Shown piece by piece: positions 34,598 through 45,636 of a DNA stretch of 64,000 bases (its first letter is position 1; each line of letters starts with the position of its first letter). Position numbers and translations under genes: made by a program. The DNA lies in the NCBI GenBank assembly GCA_032716605.1, contig CM064571.1:15676321-15740320 (forward strand), given 5' to 3'. The notes under the pieces are model-generated. The model did not search any database. It had not been told where the DNA came from and saw nothing but the letters and a program-made list of their open reading frames with translations. Origin of the DNA: Paralithodes platypus (taxonomy: Eukaryota > Arthropoda > Malacostraca > Decapoda > Lithodidae).

Positions 34598-35681
34598 GTA
34601 TTTTTAGATTTCAAAAAAGCTTTTGATAAAGTACCCCATAAAAGGCTTCTATATAAACTTGAAATGTGTGGAGGAATCACCGGTGGTCTCTTAAAATGGA
34701 TGAAGGATTTCTTAACCGGGAGGAAAATGAGAACCATCATAAGAGGGAAATATTCATCATGGAGTGATGTGATAAGTGGAGTGCCCCAGGGCTCAGTGTT
34801 GGCCCCATTGATGTTTTTAATTTTTATAAATGATCTGCCTCTTGGAATTAGCAGCTATATTAACATGTTCGCCGATGACGCAAAATTAGTAAGGAAAGTG
34901 GTTGATAACAATTGCTGTAAAATGCTCCAGGAGGACATCAATAAGCTGTATCAATGGAGCCGAATGTGGAAAATGGAGTTCAACATTGATAAATGCCACG
35001 TGATGGAGATGGGAGACGGCCAGGGAAGATCCCATGGGGAGTACAGTATGGGCGATGTAAGGTTGGAAAAGTCAGAGAAGGAAAAAGACTTAGGAGTTGT
35101 AGTGAACAGGAGGTTAGATCCCGGTGACCACATCAATAACTTGGTAAATATGGCATATTCGTGGTGGGCTAATATTAGGGTAGCGTTTAAATTCCTAAAT
35201 GAAGACATGGTGAAGATATTAATAACAGTTTTTAAGGCCTAGCCTGGAGTATGCAGCGGTTGTATGGAATCCACATATGAAAAAACACATAAGTAAGCTC
35301 GAGAAAATTCAGCATGTGATAACAAGATGGGTGCCAGGGTTAAACAACTTACAATATGAAGACCGGCTGTGTCACCTGGGGATTCCCTCACTTGAACAGA
35401 GAAGGGAGAGGGGAGACATGATAGCTTTATTTAGGTGTGTTCACGGAAAGGAATATATTGATAAAAAAAAAATTGTTTGGCCAGCGGTGGGGAGGACGAG
35501 AGGACATGACTATAAACTGTTGAGGAGGAGAGCTAGGAAGGATGTTAGGAAGTTTGGTTTTCCAGATAGAATGGTTGAGAAGTGGAATAAGTTACCAAAC
35601 GACCTAGTGTGTGCACAAAGTATTCAAGCTTTTAAAGTAAATTATGATAAGTTAAAGGCTAACGGGACACTACGAGAGTAA
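34598..35681 (+). pseudogene. LINE reverse transcriptase inserted in the satellite
   Basis: RT core from FLDFKKAFDKVPHKRLL through SGVPQGSVLAPLMFLIFIND and the catalytic FADDAKL box to EKDLGVVVNRRLDP (frame ending at 35242). A frameshift at about 35235 leads to the C-terminal region: HISKLEKIQHVITRWVPG, SLEQRRERGDMIALFRCV, WNKLPNDLVCAQSIQAF, stop at 35681. This is the CR1/L2-type pattern. One frameshift and 5' truncation (no endonuclease) make it inactive, though the palm residues are intact. Confidence 0.88.
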
Positions 35682-35699
35682 TCTCAATCCTGTAAAATA

Positions 35700-35830
35700 C
35701 AATTAGGTAAATACACACACGGTAATCGGTAATCGATCTCTCCCAGTGGTCGACCTAACACACACACACACACACACACACTGTAATCGATCCCTCACAG
35801 TGGTCGACCTAACACATACACACACACACA
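35700..35830 (+). repeat. Compound satellite, block 2 (2 boxes)
   Basis: Two boxes between the LINE and the first SINE. The first repeats the GGTAATCGGTAATCG variation also seen in block 1 directly before the LINE, which suggests a local duplication around the insertion. Confidence 0.9.
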
Positions 35831-36195
35831 GCCCGTAGCCTAGTAGGTAGAGCTCTCGTCTCACACACGAGGGGTCGGGGGTTCAATCCCCGGCCGGGCG
35901 GAGACAAATTGGGCTTGTCTCCTTTCATGTGTTAGCCTCAGTTCACCTAGCTGTAAATAGGTACCTGGAATAAGTGGACGATGTTGTGACGTCCCATCTG
36001 GGGTCGGCAAAAATGGTACAAGGCGAGATGGGTATCATATGGTTCACCTAAGCTGATGGCTACCTAAGCCTTCGGGCGAGACGGTACCGTCTATAGTGAG
36101 AATGGTACCATACAGATCCACCCCAAGCCTTCGTTTCCGATGTCGACAATTGGCTAAAAATACAGACTACACACACATCCACAGCCATTCCAACG
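35831..36195 (+). repeat. tRNA-Val-derived SINE, copy 1
   Basis: The 70-bp head folds as a tRNA: acceptor GCCCG...CGGGC, D arm GCCTAGTAGGTAGAGC, anticodon stem CTCGT/ACGAG with loop CTCACAC (anticodon CAC, Val), T arm GGGG-TTCAATC-CCC. Mismatches at acceptor positions 6-7 and in the D stem, and the absence of CCA, point to a SINE head rather than a working tRNA. A body of about 290 bp follows (TTCACCTAGCTGTAAATAGG, CGACGTTGTGACGTCCC-like, GGGCGAGACGGTACCGTC). Confidence 0.85.
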
Positions 36196-36274
36196 ATACA
36201 TATAACACCTACACATATAGGAGGCGGGAAATAACGAGCATGCTCACTCCCGCAATACAACTAGAGTAAGTACA

Positions 36275-36592
36275 CACACGGTAATCGATCTCTCCCAGTG
36301 GTCGACCTAACACACACACACACACACGGTAATCGATCTCTCCCAGTGGTCGACCTAACACTTAAGACACACACACACACACACACACGGTAATCGATCC
36401 CTCCCAGTGGTCGACCTAACACAAACACACACACACACGGTAATCGATCCCTCCCAGTGGTCGACCTAACACTAACACACACACATACGGTAATCGATCC
36501 CTCCCAGTGGTCGACCTAACACTAACACACACACACACACACACACGGTAATCGATCCCTCCCAGTGGTCGACCTAACACATACACACACAC
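36275..36592 (+). repeat. Compound satellite, block 3 (6 boxes)
   Basis: Six boxes with variable (CA)n. One carries an extra CTTAAGA between the box and the CA tract. Confidence 0.92.
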
Positions 36593-36879
36593 ATGTAGTA
36601 TGACATTATAAGCCCTGCATATATATTGCTATACATATATCTCACTGCTTATATGCCTTTATTCCTGTAACTTCTAAACTCTTAACATTCATATTAAACA
36701 TTCTTAATTCATTGAACTCCCTATAACTTTATCTATCTCATTAACATATAATATATTTGTTGATACTTCCACTTAAATCAACACCCATTTCCTCTGTAAA
36801 TGTAAACTGCATAATGTATTTATCCGGTCATACGTCATACCAGAATGCTGAGTTAATGCTGTGTTGCATCTACCTGTAC
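36593..36879. other. AT-rich non-satellite spacer
   Basis: Unique-looking sequence between satellite block 3 and the CR1-like 3' tail. Nothing is recognised. Confidence 0.5.
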
Positions 36880-37545
36880 ATAAGAACATAAGAACATAAG
36901 AAAATGGGAGTCTGCAGAAAGCCGATTGGCCTAAGCAAGGCAGATCCCTGTCCCACACAACCCCAATTACAAAGCCCAATTATAGGCTCAACACTCTAAT
37001 ACCCTGAGGATCATCTTACCAAACCGGTTAGAGATTAACGCAGGATTACGGGGGTCTGCAGAGCGCTGATTGGCCCAACCCGGCTGATCCCCCTTCACAC
37101 CCAACCCTTCTCGTCCATATGCTTATCCAATTTTTTCTTAAAGCTCCCTATCGTTCTTGATCCCACTATATCACTTGGTAGCCTATTCCACCCATCTACA
37201 ACTCTGTTACCAAACCAATATTTGCCTATATCTTTTCTGAAACGAAATTTATCTAATTTGAAACCATTGGTACGAGTTCTTTCGCTATCACTGAGCTTTA
37301 GTACATTTGTCATGTCCCCTTTGTTAATCCCACTAACCCACTTGAACACCTCTATCATATCCCCTCTAACTCTGCGTCTCTCTAACGAATGTAAACCTAA
37401 TTTCTTCAACCTTTCTTCATACGGAAAATTTCTAATATTATGGATCATTTTTGTCATTCTACGCTGAATTCTCTCCAATGAATCTATGTCCATTCTGTAA
37501 TAAGGACACCAAAATTGGACAGCATAATCCATATGGGGTCTCACT
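36880..37545 (-). pseudogene. CR1-like LINE 3' end, copy 1
   Basis: The 149-residue minus-strand frame begins RPHMDYAVQFWCPYYRMD and continues with SLERIQRRMTKMIHNIRN, SLERRRVRGDMIEVFKWV and WNRLPSDIVGSRTIGSFKK, ending at 37095. It is the post-palm domain of a CR1-type RT and is free of stops. The 3' UTR ends in an 8-bp tail repeat, TTCTTATG (AAGAACAT on the plus strand, from 36880), a tail type known from CR1 elements. It is truncated exactly before RPHMDY; no RT core or endonuclease is attached. Confidence 0.88.
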
Positions 37546-37849
37546 TGAACCCAGGCGATGCCTTCTTACTCAGGCATCTTCAAGACACTTCAACAGACCT
37601 CAGCCAGAGAGAGACAGAGCTCTTTACTCCCTCTAGACTCTAGACTCAGGCTCACCCTCTATAGCCAAGCTCCTATTATCCCCTAGATATATTAGACCAC
37701 ACAAGTAATATATCACCTTGCTCCTCAGGCTTTTATTACAAGCCTTATCTTATATCTGTACTTATACCTGTACTTTTATACTTATTATCACTTATTCAAT
37801 AATTAATATGTTGTGTTATTACCTATAATCCCCTATATACTTAACATAT
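37546..37849. other. Non-satellite spacer
   Basis: Sequence between the CR1-like fragment and satellite block 4. Nothing is recognised. Confidence 0.5.
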
Positions 37850-38070
37850 TATACACACACACACACACACACACATGGTACGTAATCGATCCCTCCCAGT
37901 GGTCGTCGTAACACACACACACACACACGGTAATCGATCCCTCCCAGTGGTCGTCGTAACACACACACACATACACACGGTAATCGATCCCTCCCAGTGG
38001 TCGTCGTAACACACACACACATACACACACACACACACACAGTAATCGATCCCTCCCAGTGGTCGACCTA

Positions 38071-38101
<31 letters not shown>

Positions 38102-38134
38102 CACGGTAATCGATCCCTCCCAGTGGTCGACCTA

Positions 38135-38186
<52 letters not shown>

Positions 38187-38214
38187 TAATCTCGATCCCT
38201 CCCAGTGGTCGACC

Positions 38215-38247
<33 letters not shown>
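37850..38247 (+). repeat. Compound satellite, block 4 (6 boxes, with a variant subtype)
   Basis: The first three boxes end GGTCGTCGTAACAC rather than GGTCGACCTAACAC, a shared variant confined to this block. The remaining boxes are standard. This indicates local amplification of a variant. Confidence 0.93.
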
Positions 38248-38248
<1 letters not shown>

Positions 38249-38615
38249 CCCGTAGCCTAGTAGGTAGAGCTCTTGTCTCACACACGAGGGGTCGGGGGTT
38301 CAATCCCCGGCCGGGCGGAGACAAATTGGGCTTGTCTCCTTTCATGTGTTAGCCTCAGTTCACCTAGCTGTAAATAGGTACCTGGAATAAGTGGACGACG
38401 TTGTGACGTCCCATCTGGGGTTGGCAAAAATGGTACAAGGCGAGATGGGTATCATATGGTTCACCTAAGCTGATGGCTACCTAAGCCTTCGGGCGAGACG
38501 GTACCGTCTATAGTGAGAATGGTACCATACAGATCCACCCTAAGCCTTCGTTTCCGATGTCGCCAATTGGCTAAATACAGACTACACACACATCCACAGC
38601 CATTCCAACAGTACA
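38248..38615 (+). repeat. tRNA-Val-derived SINE, copy 2
   Basis: Nearly identical to the SINE at 35831. The anticodon stem has CTTGT for CTCGT, leaving a G-T pair, and the loop is still CTCACAC. Both copies sit in the same orientation between (CA)n blocks of the satellite, so they may stem from one insertion followed by duplication of satellite plus SINE. Confidence 0.85.
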
Positions 38616-38724
38616 TAAAACACTTAACATGCATTTCACGCAATACATTCCCAGTTAAGGAGGCGCGATAATAATGATCTAGCTCGCATTGCGTGGATTC
38701 CCCTTGACGAACAAGTAACTGAGT

Positions 38725-39617
38725 AACACGGTAATCGATCCCTCCCAGTGGTCGACCTAACACACACACACACACATGGCAATCGATCCCTCCCAGTGGT
38801 CGACCTAACACACACACACACACACACACTCACACACATGGTAATCGATCCCTCCCAGTGGTCGACCTAACACACACACACACACACACACATGGTAATC
38901 GATCCCTCCCAGTGGTCGACCTAACACACACACACGGTAATCGATCCCTCCCATTGGTCGACCTAATACACACACACACACAGTAATCGATCCCTCCCAG
39001 TGGTCGACCTAATACACACACACACACACACACACAGTAATCGATCCCTCCCAGTGGTCGACCTAACACACACACACACACGGTAATCGATCCCTCCCTG
39101 TGGTCGACCTAATACACACACACACACACAGTAATCGATCCCTCCCAGTGGTCGACCTAATACACACACACACACAGTAATTGATCCCTCCCAGTGGTAG
39201 ACCTAATACACACACACACACACACGGTAATCGATCCCTTCCAGTGGTCGACCTAACACACACACACACACGGTAATCGATCCCTTCCAGTGGTCGACCT
39301 AATACACACACACACAAACACACGGTAATCGATCCCTCCCTGTGGTCGACCTAATACACACACACACACACACAGTAATCGATCCCTCCCAGTGGTCGAC
39401 CTAACACATAAACACACACACACACACATACACGGTAATCGATCCCTCCCAGTGGTCGACCTAATACACACACACACACACACACACAGTAATCGATCCC
39501 TCCCAGTGGTCGACCTAATACACACACACACACACACACGGTAATCGATCCCTCCCAGTGGTCGACCTAATACACACACACACACACGGTAATCGATCCC
39601 TCCCAGTGGTCGACCTA
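38725..39617 (+). repeat. Compound satellite, block 5 (18 boxes)
   Basis: The longest block, with a regular alternation of box and (CA)n of 8-16 repeats at about 50-bp spacing. Occasional single-base variants occur (CCATTGG, CCCTGTGG, TTCCAGTGG). It ends abruptly at 39617 after GGTCGACCTA. Confidence 0.95.
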
Positions 39618-39983
39618 TTAATACCGTCAGCTGCCACTCAACACAAACACTATTTAACTTGAGGGTGGTCTTTCTTGGCCATCCACTACGGTGTTTAGTA
39701 TCAGACACTAGGGGTAGGCAGCCCCGCCCAGGGAAGTACTAGCGCCAAGGTTTCGGGAGACTCAGGGAATAGCCTGAATTCCATTTTCTCTCCCAGGCCT
39801 TGGTAGCTGGATACATATCTTTCTGCCTCACACATCAGGGGTACCGGTATCAGGAAAACCTTCTTTATATAACATACACATCCAACTTCACGACATTGCC
39901 CTACATCGCTATCCTCTATCCATAAAACACTACTCTTCCCACTACATATCATACATGCAACACCATACACTTACCTAATAAAT
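39618..39983. other. Spacer, nothing recognised
   Basis: No element boundary or coding signal is seen. An 89-residue minus-strand frame has no recognisable domain. Confidence 0.45.
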
Positions 39984-41838
39984 ATGGCAGTACAATTGTT
40001 AAGAGCAAACCTGGTGGTCCCTCGGATATCCACCCCCGGCAGGGTTGGGTCATTGACACAGGGCCCTCCCGGTCGTCATCATGCGACTGTGTCAAGAGCA
40101 TTGCAACGTCCCAAAGCTGCTCGTCGGTGCAGCTTTTTCTTTAGTAATATAAGGGGACTTCACTCTCACATCAATTCTGTACACCAATTTCTTCAAGCAG
40201 AATCCCCTACTCTCCTTTTTTTGACAGACTCAAGTAACATCCACATCTGACACGTCTAGATTTAATTTTCCAGGTTATCAACTGCTCCAAAATTTCAGAC
40301 CTAAAGGAGGTGTATGTTGCTTCGCAAAATCTGAAATTGCCCTGGAGGAGGTTACTAGTTTCAATTGTCCCTATTTTGATTATTCTATATACAAATTAAT
40401 TTCTGATGGTAAATTTAAATACATATGTTGCATCTACCGTTCCCCAAATACTCCTCCAGAGCAAAGTCTTTTTGATTCTCTGTCCTCACAACTTAGTGTC
40501 CTCAACTTAAATGCTTCTTCTGAAATAACTGTGTTGGGTGATTTTAATGTCCATAATGTTGAATGGCTCACTCATTCAGCCAAGACTGATGATGCTGGTC
40601 TTGAATGTGAGCTATTTGCAGACTCATTTAATCTCACTCAACTAGTCAACCAACCCACCCGTGTACCAGATAATCCTAATCATAATTCCCACCTACTGGA
40701 CTTATTTTTAACAACCAATTCAGAAAATTATGATGTTACAGTGAGGTCCCCGCTTGGATCTTCTGATCACTGTCTGATACAGGCCACCTGTCTATCACCT
40801 ACCACACCTTCCCACTCTGAACCTGTTTTGGTGACTAAATGGCATTACGATAGGGCAGACTGGGAGGGTCTTCAAGGTTTCTTTATTGATATTCCCTGGA
40901 CCTCTTTCTTTTCTAATGATGCACACTCCACCTTGAGCCACATACAAGATTTTGTAAAAATTGGAATGGAAACTTTTATTCCTCATCAAAAGTACAGTAA
41001 AAGATCTAATTCACCTAAATGGTTTGATCATAATTGTGCTAGAGTAACTGAACAAAAAGCAATAGCCTACAATGCATACACAAGATCAAAAACACATGAA
41101 GCCTTTAATTACTTTAGAAACATCAGAAATCATGCCAAAACTGTATTAAACCTAACTAAATCAAACTTTCTCCACAAGCAGGCAAATAAACTTCTAAATA
41201 ATCCAAATGATAACAAAATATTTTGGTCTACTCTTAACTCATTTAAATCCAACTTCACTACTGCTTCATCCATTCCACCATTAAAATCTCCGACTGGCAA
41301 TCTTGTAAGTGACCCACGAGGTAAAGCTAACCTTCTTGCGGATATTTTCTCCACCAACTCAACCTTAGATGAAATAAATCAAGATGTCCCTGTACTTAAT
41401 TTTAATTCGCCTGAAATTCCCTCACTTAAGATCCACACCAGACATGTCAAAACTATTTTGCAGAATCTCTCAGTAGATAAGGCTCCTGGTCCAGATGAAA
41501 TTCCTCCAATAGTACTTAAGAATTGCTCCTTGGTGCTCGCTCCTGTATTGGCAAAAAATTTCCGTCTGTGTACTCATACCTCATGCTTCCCAGTACCCTG
41601 GAAAGAAGCAAACATCCATCCAGTTCCTAAAAAAGGTGCCTCTTCAGATCCATCAAACTACAGACCAATAGCTATAACTTCCACTCTTGGTAAAGTCTTT
41701 GAAATTATATTAAATAATCACATAATTAAGCATCTTGAGAATAATAAATTAATCAGTGATAGGCAATATGGTTTTAGATGATGTCGATCAACTGCAGACA
41801 TGCTTTGCCTTCTTACGCATCAAATCAACCAAGCTACA
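39984..41838 (+). pseudogene. Non-LTR retrotransposon: endonuclease and N-terminal RT
   Basis: The order is that of an APE-type LINE ORF2. FFFSNIRGLHSHINSV (about 40130) is the endonuclease start. ICCIYRSPNTPPEQS follows, then VLGDFNVHNVEWL, HLLDLFLTTN and GSSDHCLIQ, the conserved endonuclease signature boxes. The RT N-terminal region has SVDKAPGPDEIPPIVLKN, ANIHPVPKKG, SNYRPIAITSTLGKVFE and DRQYGFR. A frameshift lies near 40245, and a TGA at 41779-41781 interrupts the frame right after QYGFR; the frame then reads CRSTADMLCLLT before a (CA)n tract. The palm catalytic box is absent, so it is dead. Confidence 0.88.

Positions 41839-41875
<37 letters not shown>
41839..41875. repeat. (CA)n microsatellite
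   Basis: About 18 CA units joining two different retroelement fragments. Confidence 0.9.
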
Positions 41876-41877
<2 letters not shown>

Positions 41878-42655
41878 AATAATCTCAATTTCCCAAGCTT
41901 GGAGGAGAAGACGTGTGAGGGGTATATAACAACGATTTACAAAGACTTTGTTGTGAGGTACGGTAACCTGGTAGGGTCAAAGGGACTGTGGTGTCCCGTT
42001 TGCGTGACACCACTGGTGGTGTCCTGTAGCCACTTCGTATAAATATATGTGGGAGTTAGGTGTACCTAAAGGAGATCATGAAACTTGCTGCCAGTTATGT
42101 AAACAACCAAGATGTCACACACTGCGGAATTATATCTTGCAGTGCCAACATCTAGAGAACTATAGAAACAGTATGATAGATAGTGTAGAGGAACAAATAA
42201 TATGGATGTTCAACCAAAATAAAATTGGTCAAATCATAGCCAAATGTAAAAATATAAAGCATATTATAAGATAAGCACACATAAACAAAAGGGTATAGAA
42301 TTGCATCAACTCTAGCAATTGTTATTGTTATAGTAGTTAGTATTATTATGTATATGTATGTACGTGTGTGTGTGTATATGTAGGTGCTTATGTATGTATA
42401 TGTGTGTGTATGTATATGTATACCGGTATGTATATATGTATGTGTATGTACAAATATATATAAGCCCACTTAGAACAGTGGGGCCAAAAGGTGGTAGGGA
42501 TTTTCCCCGGAAACAGGGGATTATCTGGGGCGGGAGGAAGCTTTGATTGAAATTATGGTAGCTAAGAACCCTTTTGGGGATTTAGGGTATTACCCTGAAC
42601 CTTTTCTCTTTTATATTGGGGTATTTACAAGAATATAATAAAGAATCAAATCAAA
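41876..42655 (+). pseudogene. LINE 3' end with zinc-knuckle-like domain
   Basis: The frame at 42047-42274 contains CQLCKQPRCHTLRNYILQC, a C-x2-C...H-x5-C-like pattern near the C-terminus of many LINE RTs, and ends IIAKCKNIKHIIR. Upstream, SLEEKTCEGYITTIYKDF (about 41895-41950) may be from the same protein in another frame. The 3' UTR ends with AATAAAGAATC and a short CAAAT repeat at about 42640-42660. Whether it belonged to the fragment upstream of the CA tract is not clear. Confidence 0.6.
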
Positions 42656-42669
42656 TCAAATCCTGTCTT

Positions 42670-42990
42670 TATCCTTATTTGGGCCGAGGGGGGGGGGGGG
42701 GTCTTCTTGGATTTTCCTTGTTTCGTTCCATTACCGTAGTTTGGAGATTTTAGGACATTTCACCCCATTATTTTCACGATATGACGCTTCTCCCCATTCA
42801 GGTGTCGATTTTTTTTTCTTTTCTGGGCAAGCAATCGCGAGCCCATAATTTTGACGAAATCGGTTTTCTGGAAATTTTTATAACGAAAAATTTACAAATT
42901 TAGTTTGAAGGGGATCTGGGTGGGCATTTATTTTTATTTTGAAGGAAGTCTGGGAAGGCGCTTTTGTTAGCCTCGAGGACAAACTATAAT
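42670..42990 (-). mobile_element. Family B MITE-like repeat, inverted and degraded
   Basis: G-run, GTTTCGTTCCATTACCGTAG, TTCAGGTGTCGATTTTTTTT, GCAAGCAATCGCGAGCCC, AATTTAGTTTGAAGGGGATC. The TTTGAAGGGGATCTGGG segment again resembles the 20.5-23.2 kb minisatellite unit and occurs nearly twice in tandem here. Confidence 0.65.
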
Positions 42991-43082
42991 ACATTGCTCC
43001 AAAATGGCAAACGCAAGCAAAATCCTCAATAATTATTAAACAAAATACCATAATATCCCCCAACAAGTCGGACCAGATAGTG

Positions 43083-43345
43083 TTATCCCTTTCAGCACGA
43101 TGACGTCATTGTCATCTTATTCTGGTTACCATTGGACGATGTTATTTAGCTTATAATCTACCTCTGGGACTCAGGGGTAGGCTATAATTATACGATGTCC
43201 ATAAACCCTCTGAATAACATACTGTAGGTTCTTCTTAAAATGCATAAAATCGTCTAACTTTAGTCATGTCAATAAACCCTCTGAATAACATAGGTCCTTC
43301 TTAAAATGCATAACATCGTCTAACTTTAGCCAGAACTAGAGGGGC
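43083..43345. mobile_element. Family C element with internal direct duplication
   Basis: Starts TTATCCCTTTCAGCACGATG. One arm is duplicated in direct orientation, with AATAAACCCTCTGAATAACA at about 43200 and 43270, extending the element by about 65 bp. Confidence 0.65.
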
Positions 43346-43715
43346 ACTCGTTCAGTAGAGCACATACCTCCGCCTACGCTGGCTGGTTCTTTGCTATTAA
43401 TATCACATCTAAATTTTCTTCTGGATCTGGGTTCCAGGAAATGGTCTGGATCGCCTCTTTGATTGAATCACTCTTTCCTTGGCGCATATCCTATCTATCT
43501 ATCTATCTATATACTCAGGCCCAATCCCCACTTTTCCCTTTTTTTTTTGGGGGGGGGGGGGGCGCAAGACAGCAAAAATAGGGCATATCCTATCTGCCCA
43601 CCATAGTTCGTGAAAATCGGTTCATAACTTTGTTACATATCTTATTTACAGACAAGCAAACAAACACACGGAGACAAAAACATAACCCCCGTCCTACTTC
43701 GTTGGCGGAGGTAAA
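43346..43715 (-). repeat. Dispersed GGCGGAGGT repeat with homopolymer insert
   Basis: Inverted relative of 33345-33785 (AGAGGGGCACTCGTTCAGTA, ACCTCCGCCTACGCTGGCTG). It contains (CTAT)n, the shared CTCAGGCCCAATCCCCACTT segment and a T9-G14 switch near 43545-43562. Confidence 0.5.
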
Positions 43716-44282
43716 CATGAATATCCTACTTGAAGTGTAAGTACAGATGACGTGGTCAGTCTTGAATACGCACACCATACCGGTACTCATAAATACAAAC
43801 ACATACTTACATACATTTGCACACACATCAATATACACACGCAAACACACAAACGCACAGATAAACGAACATGCACACAAACACATGTCAAGGTACACAC
43901 GCACACACGTATAAACGAAAGAACACACGCACACATCGATGTACACACCAGACACACGTATAAACGAACATACTCACACGCACACATTGACGTACACACA
44001 CACAGCCACAACCACCACCACCACCACTTCCTCCACCATAAAGTTCCGTATCGCAATAAGTTAACTCCATATTCATACACTGTGAAACATAGTACTATAG
44101 TCTGTTCATTAGGACGAGGCTTAGATCCCTATAGCCTCTTGGAATTCCGGGAGAGCTGGAGCAAACGGACTGTAAAATTCCCCCACCTTCTTACTGGTCG
44201 ACTCTTCCCAAATGGTATAAATAACAGGTCGATTGTTCAAATACTGTTTGAGGGGTGAAAGGATGGGGGTCGGGTTTTCTAT
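43716..44282. other. CA-rich degenerate repeat region
   Basis: 43790-44010 is a diffuse CACA/ACGTATAAACGAA tandem array (TATAAACGAA recurs at about 43911 and 43960). The overlapping open frames on both strands are low-complexity Thr/His or Val/Cys peptides. No gene is called. Confidence 0.55.
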
Positions 44283-44395
44283 GGGGTGTGGTGGTAGTAT
44301 ATTTGCCTGTTGATCAAAGCGTCCAGGGTTCAATCCCAGTTGGGTTGTGTGAGATTTGTCTACTCTTTATAGTGCAGTGTGTGTGTGTGTGTTTG
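44283..44395 (+). repeat. tRNA-like SINE head with (TG)n tail
   Basis: A-box-like GTGGTAGTATATTTGCC and B-box GGGTTCAATCCCAG about 35 bases later, followed by GTTGGGTTGTG and (TG)n. The cloverleaf is poor, so it is a relic. Confidence 0.5.
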
Positions 44396-44956
44396 TAAGA
44401 GAGAGTGAGAGTATGTGTGTTTCAGAGTGTGTGTTTGTGTGTGTAGGCTAAGAGAGAGAAAGAGTTAGTATGTGTGTTTCAGTGTCTATGTGTGTGTGTG
44501 TGTGGGTGGGTGTGTTAGAGAGGTATCTGGTCCAGGAGTTTTATTATTTAAATTGTTGAACTTGCATGACTCCATGTTATGCCACGTTTCTGGAGAAACG
44601 TGAGATATTTTGTTACAACTTCTAATTCTGACTGGGCGAGGGCTGACCCTAATTCCAATTCAATACACTTGTGAGACTCGTAAGTAACTCGACAATTTAC
44701 GTTAAGTAGATACACTGGAAGTTTAAATTAGGTGCCAGTATTAGGCTAAAACTATATCTTTATAAAAGATATGTACTCTTTCGTATTAAGTTTCTATGGG
44801 TTTATTATCCATAATTATATCGGGTTATCATTATAATTAGTCCGGTATATCTTGTAGTTAGTTAAGTGACGCATTAGTGAATAAGATTCACTGCGCATGC
44901 GTCATTTTGGAACCTGGCGTTCCCAACCGTGAAAGCGCCAGACTCGCTTACTTTAA
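44396..44956. other. (TG)n-like tracts then AT-rich spacer
   Basis: 44370-44520 is a broken (TG/GA) repeat; 44530-44950 shows nothing recognisable. Confidence 0.5.
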
Positions 44957-45368
44957 CACTTACCCTGCGGGCTTATTTGCGCTATTTAGCGCATATTCAG
45001 GCACTCCTGAATTATTAATCAAGTATCTGCATGAATTGAACTGTATTCTGCCGAAAACTAGATGAAAATAGCTTCAAAATGACACCAGGACGAGCTTCGT
45101 AGGTGGCGGGGTTCACCCGCAGCGTTGCCATAGACATTCGGGAAAACTCGCTAATTATTAGCTCTCGCTCGCTCGGCAACACTGCCGAGACCACCGCGCG
45201 AGACCACAGTCTACCTCAGTGAGCGGCTGGCTGCTCTGAGGGTCGGACGGAGGTCCCTCACGCTCCCGCCCACTGACACTCGATTTCTATGACTTTTACA
45301 GGCTTTTAAAGCCTGGAAAGTGCTGTAAATTGCCATGGCGTTCCGGAACGTCACACGCAGGGAAAGGG
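44957..45368 (+). mobile_element. TTAA-flanked MITE, uninterrupted copy
   Basis: 412 bp between TTAA at 44953-44956 and 45369-45372, with terminal repeats CACTTACCCTGCG and CGCAGGGAAAGGG (inverse). It is the inverse of the outer element at 10670-11493 without the nested insertion. It carries GCTCGCTCGGCAACACTGCC and GGTCGGACGGAGGTCCCTCA. It abuts the CR1-like tail at 45373. Confidence 0.85.
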
Positions 45369-45372
45369 TTAA

Positions 45373-45632
45373 GATAAAATTAGATAGGTATATGGACAAG
45401 ATGGGTTGGGTGTGAGGGGGATCTGTCAGGTGTGGGCCAATCGGCGCTCTGTAGACCCCCGTTTTCTGACCTCTGACCGTTTCGGTGAGGTCAGTCCTAA
45501 TGGCGTTAGTGAGCTGGGCTTTATAAGCCCAGCTTATAACGCCTTATAATTGGGGTTGGGTGTGAGAGGGATCTGCCTTGTTTGGGCCAATCGGCTTTCT
45601 GCAGACTCCCATTTTCTTATGTTCTTATGTTC
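45373..45632 (+). mobile_element. CR1-like LINE 3' UTR, copy 2
   Basis: Begins within the final codons (AAATTAGATAGGTATATGGA, matching the LDKHMDEKGW region of the other copies) and covers the 3' UTR with GGGCCAATCGGCTTTCTGCA to the TTCTTATG tail repeat at 45613-45632. No usable coding part is left. Confidence 0.85.
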
Positions 45633-45636
45633 TTAA

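Noticed and set aside
35831..35900. Functional tRNA-Val(CAC) gene
   Set aside because: Acceptor positions 6-7 and one D-stem pair are mismatched, and an identical head with the same 290-bp body recurs at 38248, so a SINE is the better reading.
33890..39617. CRISPR-like array (regular repeats with spacers)
   Set aside because: The spacers are all (CA)n microsatellite, the genome is eukaryotic and no cas genes exist.
33789..39708. Long minus-strand open frames with [11 protein letters not shown] and CVCVCV peptides (up to 226 residues)
   Set aside because: They arise because neither the (GT)n nor the satellite box has stops; several frames are open at once and length follows the repeat, not a gene.
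43752..44258. 168-residue His/Thr-rich frame as a metal-binding protein
   Set aside because: Produced by degenerate CA/ACAC repeats; the histidines come from CAC codons of the repeat.
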